In this document: in pieces, positions 35,670 through 44,461 of the stretch
Numbering within the stretch: position 1 is the stretch's first letter
Layout: each line of letters opens with the position of its first letter
Assembly: GCF_014863545.1 (NCBI RefSeq)
Contig: NZ_CP062260.1
Location: 186,001 to 250,000, forward strand
Reading direction: 5' to 3'
Source: Paenibacillus sp. JNUCC32
Lineage (GTDB): Bacteria; Bacillota; Bacilli; Paenibacillales; Paenibacillaceae
DNA: 64,000 nucleotides
Translations under genes and position numbers: made by a program
The notes under the pieces: generated by a model
The model's input: the letters and a program-made list of their open reading frames with translations, nothing else
Told to the model about the DNA's origin: nothing
The model's database searches: none

Positions 35670-36016
35670 TTATTTTACAAGCTTCATTCGAATGGTAGTG
35701 ACCACTGCCTGTGTGCGGTCCTGCGCCCCAAGTTTTTCTATGATATGGTGGATGTGCGTTTTTGTTGTGCCTTCAGAAATGCATAAAATCGCAGATATTT
35801 CGTGGTTTTCTTTCCGTAAACAAGCAGCTGCAATACTTCCGTTTCACGCTCCGTCAAGACGCCAAGCAGCCGTTCTTTTCCGGACGAATCTAGCTCCTCC
35901 ATGCCCGAAGTCAACATTTGGTCTAGAGCGCGTTTGGCCGTGCTGCTATTGAACAGGGTTGCCCCCCGGTGCATGGCCCGAGTCCCTACCGGGATAAGGC
36001 AAATCAGATGTGGCTC
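35670..36016 (-). pseudogene. C-terminal remnant of a NarL/LuxR-type response regulator, frameshifted
   Basis: The minus strand reads RAMHRGATLFNSSTAKRALD, then LTERETEVLQLLVYGK. After a frameshift near 35815 the LuxR helix-turn-helix continues as ENHEISAILCISEGTTKTHI, HHIIEKLGAQDRTQAV, to TAA at 35670-35672. The receiver domain is missing: sequence upstream joins directly to the IS right copy at about 36016. It was probably a two-component regulator. Confidence 0.7.
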
Positions 36017-36178
36017 ATCCACCACGGCGTGAATTTTGGTGGTTAGCCCGCCACGGGAACGCCCTATTGCTTGCTTGAGGCCCCCCTTTGCTTCCGCTGC
36101 ATGTTGGTGAACACGGACGATCGTCGCGTCAAATCATGACGCTTTCCAATCAGGTTCCGTGGAGACATGCTCTAAGAT
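36016..36178. repeat. Direct repeat of IS internal sequence, right copy
   Basis: Counterpart of 34674-34838 in the same orientation. Here the AAAGGGGGG run is two bases shorter, which keeps HAAEAKGGLKQAIGRSRGG in one frame. Confidence 0.85.
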
Positions 36179-36287
36179 TTTGTCCCAAATGCCGGCGATT
36201 TTCCAACGGCGAAATCGGCTGTAAACACTTGACCAGGTCCTTAATCTTTTCCCATTGGTCATCACGTATTTCATATCGTCTCATCAT
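36017..36287 (-). pseudogene. IS5-family transposase, 5' part (right copy)
   Basis: ATG 36287 starts MMRRYEIRDDQWEKIKDL, typical of this family's OrfA. Most of OrfA is then deleted and the frame shifts to SSVYSRFRRWKIAGIWDKIL. An extra T disrupts the first catalytic Asp region (ATG ATT TGA). Homology stops at 36016. Confidence 0.75.
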
Positions 36288-36505
36288 ACTTATTATTTAC
36301 CCGAATTATGGCGTCACAGTTTGCATACACGCCCTAATAGAGTTTTTAGAATTGCATAGAAGCTGTCCTCTTCGCCGACACGAAGAAGGACGGCTTCTTC
36401 TCTTCTGTTGAAGTGGAAGATTTGCCCATATTTTGGTACTATGTTAACTAGATTTAAGGCGGAGTGGAGGCTCCCGGATCAGTTCAAAGAATGGAGGCGA
36501 AAGAA

Positions 36506-37531
36506 ATGAGCGAGCCGTGGGCTGCATCGATGAGCGGTGCTCCCTGGAGCACGGACAAAATGCATAGTGCTGTTAAACAGCTGAGAAGCCGTGCAACCAT
36601 CGGTTTTGTTGTCGGGGCAGACGATGCGGAAGATCTGCTGAAGCTGGACGAGCAGGTGTTTTCCAAGCGTCCGGACTTGATACTGCATATTTATCATGCA
36701 GAAGCGAACGGAAGATATACCGATGAATTTCTGAAGACGCTCGCGGGATTGAAGTTTGTTGCTGCTTTGCATCTGGATCTGAAACAGAGGCAGGATTTAA
36801 CCAGGTTGGGTGCGATGGATCGAATGGAATTTCTTAAGTTACGCTCGCCCAAAACGCAATGCATCGATTTTATCCGGAGCTACAAGTTTCTAAAATACCT
36901 GGAACTCAGCGGTAAATTCGATGATCTAGCGCCGATTGCCGACTGCATTCGCCTGGATGCGCTGGTCCTGAACTGCTCCATCGATCAACTGGATTTTGTC
37001 GTGGATTTGCCCTTGATGAAGTATTTGGCCCTAGACAGCTGTACCGTGAACGGTTCGCTTAACGTGTTGGCCGATTCGAATATAAGCATGCTGAGGTTGT
37101 CTTCCGTCCGCAATCTGGTGAATATTGATGACCTGGCGCCATTGGATCGTCTGGCCTTTCTGCACTTGTCGCTGCCGAAAGTCGAGCGCTTGTGCGATTT
37201 CTCGCATATGCGAAATCTTCGGCAGCTTGAACTGGATTATATGAAATCCTTGCAGGAGATCGGGAATCTGTGGACGGCGGACCGGTTGGAGGTTCTAATG
37301 CTGAAGGAGATTTCTACAAGGATCAAGGCGGAAGCCTTGGGCGGCTTAACAACAATGGAGTGCTTGCGCCAGCTCGACTTCCGGTTTATCGATTCCGGCA
37401 AGGGCCGAATTGCTGCTCTCCGCAAGCGGATGGCGGAAGCGGGCAAAGAGTCGCTTCTTTACGAGAATATCCCTGAGGAGAAGCGGATACGCTCGATGGC
37501 TCTTGAGCATCTGTCAGGAATTCTGATGTAG
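36506..37531 (+). CDS. Leucine-rich-repeat-like protein
   Basis: 341 residues from the ATG at 36506 (GGAGG 8 bases upstream; the frame is open from 36464). From about residue 105 the chain shows irregular leucine-rich units of 20-24 residues (LRSPKTQCIDFIRSYKFLKY; LDALVLNCSIDQLDFVVDLP; LAFLHLSLPKVERLCDFSHM; RQLELDYMKSLQEIGNL), fitting a solenoid. There is no signal peptide or membrane helix, so it is a cytoplasmic binding scaffold by shape. Partner and role are unknown. It lies just outside the IS element. Confidence 0.75.
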   Translation: MSEPWAASMSGAPWSTDKMHSAVKQLRSRATIGFVVGADDAEDLLKLDEQVFSKRPDLILHIYHAEANGRYTDEFLKTLAGLKFVAALHLDLKQRQDLTRLGAMDRMEFLKLRSPKTQCIDFIRSYKFLKYLELSGKFDDLAPIADCIRLDALVLNCSIDQLDFVVDLPLMKYLALDSCTVNGSLNVLADSNISMLRLSSVRNLVNIDDLAPLDRLAFLHLSLPKVERLCDFSHMRNLRQLELDYMKSLQEIGNLWTADRLEVLMLKEISTRIKAEALGGLTTMECLRQLDFRFIDSGKGRIAALRKRMAEAGKESLLYENIPEEKRIRSMALEHLSGILM

Positions 37532-37555
37532 GAAAGAATGCAGATGATCAAAAAA

Positions 37556-37585
37556 TTAAAAGCCCGCTACCATAGCGGGCTTTTC
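37556..37585. terminator. Bidirectional terminator
   Basis: Stem AAAAGCCCGCT/AGCGGGCTTTT with loop ACCAT between convergent genes. Confidence 0.88.
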
Positions 37586-37591
37586 CCGATT

Positions 37592-38437
37592 TCAACCTAG
37601 TGATTCTTCCCCCGTCGCCACCGGGTTCTCCTCATAACTGATCCAATCGCTCCAGCTGCCCGCGTACAGCTTTACGTTGCCGTACCCGGCTTCCTCCAGG
37701 GCTAGCACGTTCGGACAAGCGGTGACGCCGGAGCCGCAGTATACAATGATCTCGGCATCTTGCGGGATGTCCGAGAAATGCTCGCGGATCGCTTCCGCAT
37801 CCTTCCAATGTCCGGAATCATCCAGGACGCCTTTCCAGAAATAGTTCACAGCACCCGGAATATGCCCGGCTTTGGTGTCCATGGGCTCCTCCAATCCGGC
37901 ATATCTGCGCGGCTCTCGGGAATCGATGAGCGTTTTGCTACCCTGCTGCGAAGCCTTGCGTACTTCATCGACGCGGACCAGTTTATCCGGCTTAAGGTTG
38001 ATGCCATATGTAACCGGAATGACGACCGGCTGTTCGTCCGTTACCGGATACGAAGCGTTCTTCCAAGCCGTAAACCCTTCATCCAATACATAAGCTTGCT
38101 CGTGGCCGGTATATTTCAGCAGCCACCATAGTCGGCTGGCCATGGCTCCGCCCTGGTCGTCGTAGATCACGACGCGGCTGCTGCTTTGAATGCCGGACTG
38201 GCCAAGACGTTGTGCAAGGTGATCCAGGTCGGGCAGGGGATGGCGACCGCCATGCTCGGTAATGGGGGAGGAGAGGTCCTTCTCCAGGTCGAGGTAAACC
38301 GCCCGCGGAATATGCGATTCCTCGTATGTGGCTCGGCCGCTTTCCGGTTTGCCGAGGGCAAAACGGCAGTCGACGATGACCAGATCCGGTTCATAGAGTC
38401 TAGCCAGCAGCCATTTCATTGTCACGATATTGTTCAT
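37592..38437 (-). CDS. Sulfurtransferase (rhodanese / 3-mercaptopyruvate type)
   Basis: 281 residues with two tandem rhodanese domains. The N-terminal inactive domain contains VDCRF and HIPRAVYLDLEKDLS. The C-terminal catalytic domain has LIDSREPRRYAG, HIPGAVNYFW and the active loop VYCGSGVTACPN, whose CGSGVTA matches mercaptopyruvate sulfurtransferases. It moves sulfane sulfur to cyanide or thiols. ATG 38437 is chosen; a GTG four codons earlier overlaps the only AAGGCGG site and is an alternative. Cytoplasmic single gene. Confidence 0.9.
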   Translation of the reverse strand: MNNIVTMKWLLARLYEPDLVIVDCRFALGKPESGRATYEESHIPRAVYLDLEKDLSSPITEHGGRHPLPDLDHLAQRLGQSGIQSSSRVVIYDDQGGAMASRLWWLLKYTGHEQAYVLDEGFTAWKNASYPVTDEQPVVIPVTYGINLKPDKLVRVDEVRKASQQGSKTLIDSREPRRYAGLEEPMDTKAGHIPGAVNYFWKGVLDDSGHWKDAEAIREHFSDIPQDAEIIVYCGSGVTACPNVLALEEAGYGNVKLYAGSWSDWISYEENPVATGEESLG

Positions 38438-38523
38438 ATGCCAGGACACCGCCTTCTATTAAGAAATGATGAGATTAAGTAACCGAATTATATCATATTG
38501 CTGCTTGCGAATACGTATATAAC

Positions 38524-38566
38524 TAAAAAGTCGACCTGTCTCATCAAATGATGAGATCAGGTCGAC
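38524..38566 (-). terminator. Terminator after the acyltransferase gene
   Basis: Stem GTCGACCTG (38530-38538) / CAGGTCGAC (38558-38566) with an inner TCATCA/TGATGA dyad. TTTTT follows on the minus strand. Confidence 0.8.
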
Positions 38567-38606
38567 GATATGAGAATGAATGATGGCAAGAATCAGGACA
38601 ATCCGT

Positions 38607-40814
38607 TTATTTCTTGATGGCTTGAAGCAGCATGGATGTGTAGGCCTCGGCACCTTCCGGCTCCAGATGGACGCCGTCGGACCGGAAGTATTCCGGATGA
38701 TCCTTACTGGCCGAATACCAATCCACCAGCGTAACTTTCGGGTTCCGTTCGGCTGCTTTGGCGAGCATGCCGTTAACGTTCTGTTCCCAATCGCGCGGAA
38801 CGCGCGTATTGATAAGCAGAATCTGTTTGGCCGAATTCAGAGGGCCCAGCAGGGAATCGAGATCCTTTTGCGAGAAGGCCCCGTTGGTTCCGAGCCCGAT
38901 GATGACAATGCCGCCGTCAATCCGATTTTGGGATTTCAGGGCCGGAATCAGCTCATCGGCCTGGCGCATTTGGCGGCCAATCACCGCATCAATGTGAATG
39001 CCGGGCAGCGATTTTTCGAGATAAGGGGAGACCCCGAGCATAACCGAATCCCCGATGGCCGTGATGGCGGACTTGGTTACCGGTGGCTGCTCCGGCTTCG
39101 TCGTCGGCTTGGCAGGATCGTTCTTGCCGCCGGGAGTTCCGCTTCCCGGGTCCTTGGATGTATCCGGCTTATCGACCTGATCCCCATTCGGCTCGCCAGT
39201 CTTATCGTCATCCGGTTGATCCGGAATCGGTTTCCCGGAGTCGGCTTTATCCATAGGATCGCTTTCTCCGCCGGTTTGCTTGTCTTGGACGTCTTGGTTG
39301 TTCTCTGCCGCTGGGTCCGGCACTTCGTTCTCATCAGCACCGGCGTCGTTATTTCCAGAGTCCGTTGCTCCATCCGAAAGCGGAGCCTTAGCCCCTTCAT
39401 CCCTAGAATTCGGCTCCTTCACCGTATCCGGTTGTTTCGATGGCTCTACGGCAGGAGGGGCTGCGTTGTCTCCGTTCGTGCCAACCGGTTGAGGCGGTTC
39501 GGCCATAGCAGACTCGGTGCTTGGAGTCTGAACCGCTTCCTCCGGAGCAGGGTCATCGATGTTCAGCATGGCAGCGATATCGCCCACCGTTCTTGCAGAG
39601 GACACGCTGCTCATCATCCCCGAACAGAATATGCCGATCAGCATAAGAGAGCTCAGGGACACGATCCAGCCTCTTAACGAAATCGAAGCGGGGCGGCGGC
39701 GAAGCGAGCGGGCTTTAAGCCATAATTTTTTAAGCCCGCCATGCCGTATCGGTTCTTCGACATACTTCCAGGATAGCGCGGCCAGCAGAACGCTTGCGGT
39801 GATTTGCAGCGCAGTCTGAAGCAAACTGAGATCGCTAGCGCCGGAATCAGGCGAGGTCAGGATCATGACCGGGTAATGCCATAAGTAGATGCCATAGGAA
39901 CGAACGCCGATCCACAGCAGCGGCTTCCAGCTTAACAAGCGGCTGATGGAAGCCGCAGGGTGGGCCAGCACCGCTATGAGCACGGCAGCAGCCAAGGAAA
40001 AGAGGAACATGCCTCCTTGATACAGGAATGCGTCGTAACGGTCCACCTGCCACATCATGTAGAGAAGGATAAGCATTGCCGCGGCGCCAGTCATGTTGAG
40101 TTTATAGCGGATGCTTCTTGAAGCGCGGGAGGACAGCTTCCAGCTGGGCCATACGATGGCCAGCCCCGCTCCGATCAGCAGGCCGAACGCCCGGGTATCC
40201 GTGCCGTAGTAAACCCGGCTCGGATCGTCGCCCGGCTGATAGATCACGGCCATGAGGAGCGCGGAAATCGCGGCACCGGCGGCAATGAACGCAAAGAGCT
40301 GCCCTCGGCGGGGAAACAGCTTGAGCGCCGCCAGCATGATAACCGGCCACAGCAGGTAGAACTGTTCTTCCACCGCTAGCGACCAGAAATGCCCCAGCGG
40401 AGAAGGCGGGCCAAATGATTCAAAATAGGATTGCTGCTGAAAAATAAACTGCCAGTTGCTTATGTACGTAACCGCTCCGAGCACTTCGCTTCGAAGCGTA
40501 GCCAATCTTGACCGGTCGAACAGCGTTACCCATACCACAAGGATGAACAGCATGAGCAGCATCGCCGGCAGGAGACGCCGGAATCTCCGTATCCAAAAAT
40601 CTTTGAGATCAATCCGTCTATGATGATGCCATTGCGAAGCCAAAATATCCGTAATGAGGTAACCGGACAATACGAAGAATAAACTTACCCCCAGAAACCC
40701 GCCGCCTGCAAAACCAAAATTCCAGTGGTATCCCATCACACCGATTAATGCGAGGGCCCGCAATCCGTCAAGACCGGGCATGTAACGTGAATGTGGTTTA
40801 TCGGATATCGGCAC
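38607..40814 (-). CDS. OatA-like acyltransferase with C-terminal SGNH domain
   Basis: 735 residues. The N-terminal acyltransferase-3 domain (about 10-375) begins YMPGLDGLRALALIGVMGYH (His30, the family's acyl-transfer histidine) and has ten to eleven membrane helices. A helix near 385-405 leads to a long acidic, Pro/Asp/Asn-rich linker (about 435-580). The SGNH esterase/transferase domain (585-735) has block I AIGDSVMLG, GLGTNGAF, and block V SDGVHLEP with the Asp-His pair. This layout O-acetylates cell-surface glycans such as peptidoglycan. The start is GTG 40814 with AGGAG 9 bases upstream. It overlaps a possible 45-codon gene. Confidence 0.92.
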   Translation of the reverse strand: MPISDKPHSRYMPGLDGLRALALIGVMGYHWNFGFAGGGFLGVSLFFVLSGYLITDILASQWHHHRRIDLKDFWIRRFRRLLPAMLLMLFILVVWVTLFDRSRLATLRSEVLGAVTYISNWQFIFQQQSYFESFGPPSPLGHFWSLAVEEQFYLLWPVIMLAALKLFPRRGQLFAFIAAGAAISALLMAVIYQPGDDPSRVYYGTDTRAFGLLIGAGLAIVWPSWKLSSRASRSIRYKLNMTGAAAMLILLYMMWQVDRYDAFLYQGGMFLFSLAAAVLIAVLAHPAASISRLLSWKPLLWIGVRSYGIYLWHYPVMILTSPDSGASDLSLLQTALQITASVLLAALSWKYVEEPIRHGGLKKLWLKARSLRRRPASISLRGWIVSLSSLMLIGIFCSGMMSSVSSARTVGDIAAMLNIDDPAPEEAVQTPSTESAMAEPPQPVGTNGDNAAPPAVEPSKQPDTVKEPNSRDEGAKAPLSDGATDSGNNDAGADENEVPDPAAENNQDVQDKQTGGESDPMDKADSGKPIPDQPDDDKTGEPNGDQVDKPDTSKDPGSGTPGGKNDPAKPTTKPEQPPVTKSAITAIGDSVMLGVSPYLEKSLPGIHIDAVIGRQMRQADELIPALKSQNRIDGGIVIIGLGTNGAFSQKDLDSLLGPLNSAKQILLINTRVPRDWEQNVNGMLAKAAERNPKVTLVDWYSASKDHPEYFRSDGVHLEPEGAEAYTSMLLQAIKK

Positions 40815-40935
40815 GGAAGATCACTCCTCTCGAGGGATCTGCGCTCATGCCGCCCTGTAACAGCCGCTGCGATAATATGTAGGACATATTCTCAAACGTC
40901 TGGGTGCTGGATAGTCGATGTGTCATTTGGAACAT
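40798..40935 (-). CDS. Possible 45-aa protein coupled to the acyltransferase gene
   Basis: ATG 40935 follows AAAGGGAAGG with good spacing. The ORF begins MFQMTHRLSSTQTFENMSYI, ends GVIFRADIR, and overlaps the acyltransferase start by 17 bp, as in coupled genes. It is polar with a C-terminal Gly/Arg-rich part and no membrane helix. No family was recognised. It may be a leader ORF that controls access to the GTG start. Confidence 0.4.
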   Translation of the reverse strand: MFQMTHRLSSTQTFENMSYILSQRLLQGGMSADPSRGVIFRADIR

Positions 40936-41269
40936 GGTAAACCTTCCCTTTCCTTTATAGGAGGATATTTCATATGCAGGAGACGTTATCGAATCCTGTA
41001 ATATCCTGCAACAAGATGTCATAGCTAATACTACCATCCTTGGAAAAACAGAAGGTGACAAAAAAATGAACCTACGGCTACATTGTGATGTCAATAATAA
41101 GACAGATTTTTCATTTGAAATGACAAGCCGTTATGCTTGACATATCCATTATTCGGCAACGGGCTGTTAGCCGTATCGCAGGAGGCCATAAGAAAGAGGA
41201 GGTCCCTGCCTCCTCCAGTGTCCAGATCATCCGATATTTATTTTTTTCTTTCACTTATCGACTTTAGAA
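40936..41269. other. Intergenic region between the acyltransferase and yhbH
   Basis: Contains the YhbH terminator and the promoter region of the acyltransferase operon on the minus strand. No further gene seen. Confidence 0.4.
41191..41215 (-). terminator. Terminator after yhbH
   Basis: Stem GAGGAGG (41196-41202) / CCTCCTC (41209-41215), followed on the minus strand by TTTCTT. Confidence 0.65.
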
Positions 41270-42430
41270 TCAGGTAGCGGCTGCCTGCCGTTTCCGAAAA
41301 AAGGTCTTGAGCGCCTCGTACACTTCCCCTTTGTCCTTTATGACATGGTACATGAATTGGTCCAGCTTGATATTTTTATACGCCGACATCAGCGTGCTGC
41401 TGCGATTGTATTGATTGACCTCGCCGTAACCGAACATGTTGCTCACCTTCAGCAGCTCCCCGATGAGTTTGACGCAGCGTTCATTATCGGATGTGAGATT
41501 ATCGCCGTCCGAGAAATGGAAGGGATAGATGTTGTATTTGGAAGGAGGGTACCGGTGATGAATGATATCCAGCGCCTTCTGATACGCCGATGAACATATC
41601 GTACCCCCGCTTTCGCCGCGCGTGAAGAACTCCTCTTCGGTCACTTCCTTCGCTTCGGTATGGTGGGCGATAAACACGATTTCCACCTTCTCGTACTGCT
41701 TGCGGAGGAAACGGGTCATCCAGAAGAAAAAGCTGCGCGCGCAGTATTTCTCGAAGGAACCCATGGAGCCGGAAGTGTCCATCATGGCGATGATGACCGC
41801 ATTGGATTCCGGTATGACGGTGTCGTCCCAGGTTTTGTAGCGCAGGTCGTCCGGACTGATGCCGTGGATGCCGGGCTTGCCGTCCCTCGCATTGCGGCGC
41901 AGATTCTCGAGGATGGTGCGTTTTTTATCGATGTTGGACATGATGCCTTTTTTGCGGATGTCGTTGAACACGATGGACTCCGTCTCGATCTGCTCTTTAT
42001 CCTTGGGCTGCAGCAGCGGGAGTTCCAGCTCCTCAAACAGCATATTCTCCAGCTCTTCCAGGCTGACCTCGGTTTCCACAATATCCTGTCCCGCCTGGTC
42101 ACCGGCCGATTCTCCTTTTCCGGGCTGGGCCGCTGAAGGGTCGCGTCCAAGGACGTCCCCAACCTGACTGTCACCGTCGCCTTGACCGACATGCTTTTGC
42201 TTCTGGTAATTGTAGATGAAACGGTATTCGTCAAGGCTTCGGATCGGAACTTTAATGATCTGCTTTCCGTCGGACAAAATAATGTTTTCCTCAGTAATAA
42301 GGTCGGGCAGGTTGCGTTTGATCACTTCGCGAATTTTATGCTGGTGACGTACCTGATCCTGATAGCCTTTGCGGTGCAGCGACCAGTCTTCACGGGATAC
42401 GACAAACGACAGAGCGTCTTCATTTTGCAC
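41270..42430 (-). CDS. yhbH: Sporulation protein YhbH (DUF444)
   Basis: 386 residues. The N-terminus [20 protein letters not shown] is typical, followed by an acidic insert rich in Gly, Asp and Gln. A von Willebrand A-like domain carries the metal site [12 protein letters not shown], then [12 protein letters not shown]444 proteins are encoded with serine kinase PrkA and SpoVR in many spore formers and are needed for normal sporulation. The start is GTG 42430 after GGGAGGTG. No prkA or spoVR lies nearby. Confidence 0.92.
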   Translation of the reverse strand: MQNEDALSFVVSREDWSLHRKGYQDQVRHQHKIREVIKRNLPDLITEENIILSDGKQIIKVPIRSLDEYRFIYNYQKQKHVGQGDGDSQVGDVLGRDPSAAQPGKGESAGDQAGQDIVETEVSLEELENMLFEELELPLLQPKDKEQIETESIVFNDIRKKGIMSNIDKKRTILENLRRNARDGKPGIHGISPDDLRYKTWDDTVIPESNAVIIAMMDTSGSMGSFEKYCARSFFFWMTRFLRKQYEKVEIVFIAHHTEAKEVTEEEFFTRGESGGTICSSAYQKALDIIHHRYPPSKYNIYPFHFSDGDNLTSDNERCVKLIGELLKVSNMFGYGEVNQYNRSSTLMSAYKNIKLDQFMYHVIKDKGEVYEALKTFFRKRQAAAT

Positions 42431-42595
42431 GGACAGTCACCTCCCAAGTGTAGCCTTGACACGGTTGCCGTCTTTTCGGCTGTAGTATCTCATTATATTC
42501 GGGAGAAAGAGCGATATGTGAGTGTGAATCCGTGTTTGCCATGAAAAAGACACTTAACCTGAAATGGATCAGGCAAGTGTCCTGGTACGTAATCC

Positions 42596-43024
42596 TTATG
42601 CGCTTAATACGAATAGGAAAAGGGCGCCGATGGTGACGATGACTACGCCGTTCACGATGGTGGCAATGACGGCGACGGCACGCTTGCGTGTCTTAGAGAA
42701 GCAGCCGACAATGCCAAGCGCCAGGCCGACGATATTGATGATCATCACGAGAATGAAAACGGCCGCCAGCGTGGTCATCGCTTCAAGCGTTTCCTGCGTC
42801 GGCTCCAGGATCGGCCCGTTTTCCGTCATGTAAGGTTCAATCATCGTGGTGCCGAGCGCGCCGAGCAGAATATAACCAAGCAGCGTCACGATCGACAGAA
42901 TGAATGATGCAATGCCGAATCGGGAGTTCTTTCTGTCCTCGGGAGGAATGAAGGTGGTTTTTGGTCGCTTGGGCGAATCTTGCCCCTCGGATGGGGAGGA
43001 AGGTGATTGTTGATCCATGTACAT
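42596..43024 (-). CDS. Small membrane protein, DUF4064/DUF4190-like
   Basis: 142 residues from ATG 43024 (TTAGGAG upstream; ATG two codons later is possible). A polar Pro/Ser/Gln-rich N-terminus (about 1-35) is followed by three hydrophobic helices (about 38-60, 85-110, 118-140). The second and third form the pattern of DUF4064/DUF4190 proteins, GLALGIVGCFSKTRKRAVAV. The function is unknown. It is divergent from the DUF423 gene, 205 bp away. Confidence 0.7.
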   Translation of the reverse strand: MYMDQQSPSSPSEGQDSPKRPKTTFIPPEDRKNSRFGIASFILSIVTLLGYILLGALGTTMIEPYMTENGPILEPTQETLEAMTTLAAVFILVMIINIVGLALGIVGCFSKTRKRAVAVIATIVNGVVIVTIGALFLFVLSA

Positions 43025-43229
43025 AATCGCTCCTAACTTGAGATTCATTCTTAATGGGTCCATGCAGGGTTTCCAAATAAAAGACATCCTTATTAATCTT
43101 TCACAAAATGGCCCTGAAATCAAGTCCAAAGCGCTTACACGCCGGTGGAAAAGCGTACGCGAATCCGTTAAACTTAACATGATTACATATGGACACGGGT
43201 GTCCGCTGACAAAAGGGGTTGAAAAGAAC

Positions 43230-43607
43230 ATGAGTCGTGCTTTCATCGCATGGGGCTCGATCCTGATGGCATTATCCGTCGCCATTGGGGCATTCGGCGC
43301 CCATATGCTGGAGGATATCATTACGCCGGACGAGCTTGCCACCTATGAGACGGGCGTCCACTATCATATGATACACGGATTGGCGGTCCTGATTACGGGG
43401 ATTGTGGCCAAGGTGCTGGGCGAATCCCGGAAGCTGTTTTGGGCGGGGGCTTTATTCATCGCGGGAACCGTTATTTTTTCCGGCAGTCTCTACGTGTTAA
43501 GTATATCCGGCATCAAATGGCTAGGGGCGATTACGCCGATCGGCGGCGTATCCTTTATCGCAGGCTGGCTGATCCTGATGTCCTCGGCGCTGTCCCGTAA
43601 AAACTAG
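43230..43607 (+). CDS. DUF423 family membrane protein (YwdK-like)
   Basis: 125 residues from the ATG at 43230 (AAAGGGG upstream). Four membrane helices. DUF423 hallmarks are GAFGAHMLEDI near the N-terminus, TYETGVHYHMIHGLAVLI and ITPIGGVSFIAGWLIL. The family is found across bacteria and has no proven function; the conserved His and acidic residues in the membrane suggest transport or a structural role. It has its own terminator. Confidence 0.88.
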   Translation: MSRAFIAWGSILMALSVAIGAFGAHMLEDIITPDELATYETGVHYHMIHGLAVLITGIVAKVLGESRKLFWAGALFIAGTVIFSGSLYVLSISGIKWLGAITPIGGVSFIAGWLILMSSALSRKN

Positions 43608-43616
43608 CACTCAAAA

Positions 43617-43662
43617 AAAAGAACGGCTTCACCGATCCCTGATAAAGGGCGGCGATGCCGTT
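43617..43662 (+). terminator. Terminator after the DUF423 gene
   Basis: AACGGC.../...GCCGTT stem with inner pairing and TTTTT. Confidence 0.7.
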
Positions 43663-43689
43663 TTTACATACCTATAATATACTGCCGAC

Positions 43690-44241
43690 TCAGCTCACGC
43701 TGAACTCGTCGATTTCATTGAGTTTGAAGGTATATACCTGCTTCTCATCGACATGATAGACGTTGACCAGGAAATTGCTTTCGTCATAGTTGAGTATGCG
43801 GCAGGGGAGACTTGTCTGCTTACCATGGCGGTTGGTTGTCAGGCGAACAAGGCGATTGTCCTTACTGTATACTTTAATCCATTCAAAGGGATCATTTCCG
43901 GCGAGTGGAGTTTGGACAGGAGGTGCGCTTGCAGCGATCTTTTTTTCCGGCGAGGATATCGCAGGCGGAGCAGGTTTCTCATGCTGAGTCGTGGAAGAAG
44001 CCATCTTCCGGGAGGCCTTGCTAATAACGGAATCTTTCTTGGCTTGGACCAAGGTGTTGATGATTTCTCCAAGCTCCATTCCGGACTTAATCCGGAAATC
44101 GACGACTTCGGCCTTGTCGTTCAGCATTTCCAGCAAATATTGCAAAGCCAGTGCGTTGGAGGGACTCTTGACCAGAATATCAACGTTGAATAAAAAGCCG
44201 TTATCATCGGTGACAGGAATTGTGTTCATAGCTTTTATCAT
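43690..44241 (-). CDS. Hypothetical protein, two-domain
   Basis: 183 residues, not recognised. The N-terminal ~70 residues mix beta strands and helix (DNGFLFNVDILVKSPSNALA, GMELGEIINTLVQAKK). A Pro/Ala/Ser-rich linker lies at about 78-112. The C-terminal ~70 residues are beta-rich (PFEWIKVYSKDNRLVRLTTN, LNYDESNFLVNVYHVDEKQV), a small barrel-like pattern that could bind RNA or ligand. Start: ATG 44241 or 44229; neither has a strong site. Opposed to the DUF423 terminator and divergent from the YunC gene. Confidence 0.7.
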   Translation of the reverse strand: MIKAMNTIPVTDDNGFLFNVDILVKSPSNALALQYLLEMLNDKAEVVDFRIKSGMELGEIINTLVQAKKDSVISKASRKMASSTTQHEKPAPPAISSPEKKIAASAPPVQTPLAGNDPFEWIKVYSKDNRLVRLTTNRHGKQTSLPCRILNYDESNFLVNVYHVDEKQVYTFKLNEIDEFSVS

Positions 44242-44342
44242 TCACCAGCTTTCAAGGTTTTCTTCTGAATCAAATATACCATAATTTTCGAATTTTCATA
44301 GTCCTAATGTCACGGATATTTCATTTTTATTCTATTAAATCG

Positions 44343-44403
44343 AGAGACGTTCGCACCATATACATAAGGCGCCCTTGCGCAATATCAGAGACATTCGCAC
44401 CAT
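44343..44403. repeat. Pair of 17-bp direct repeats before the YunC gene
   Basis: AGAGACGTTCGCACCAT (44343-44359) and AGAGACATTCGCACCAT (44387-44403), 44 bp apart, one mismatch. The spacing of about four helical turns suits a regulator bound to one face of the DNA. Confidence 0.6.
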
Positions 44404-44461
44404 GTCGGTTCAAAGAGAATAAACATAATTCTAAGCCGATGTGAGGGGAGGATTGTTTATA

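Larger units (their letters stand above)
34297..36334 (-). mobile_element. Broken IS5-type element: two partial copies bounding a 1.2-kb island
   Basis: Matching terminal inverted repeats GGGCGTGTATGCAAAC (34297-34312) and GTTTGCATACACGCCC (36319-36334) are each flanked by TA, the target duplication of the IS427-like group. Inside, the 3' part of the element (34297-34838) and the 5' part (36016-36334) overlap in sequence by about 163 bp, so they come from two copies in the same orientation. Neither encodes an intact transposase. Between them lie a lipoprotein gene and regulator and SDR remnants. It is probably immobile unless an active relative supplies transposase. Confidence 0.8.

Noticed and set aside
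38580..39677. 365-codon plus-strand ORF
   Set aside because: It is the antisense of the acyltransferase linker and SGNH domain. The Arg/Leu-rich content is what the reverse of Asp/Pro/Gly-rich coding produces.
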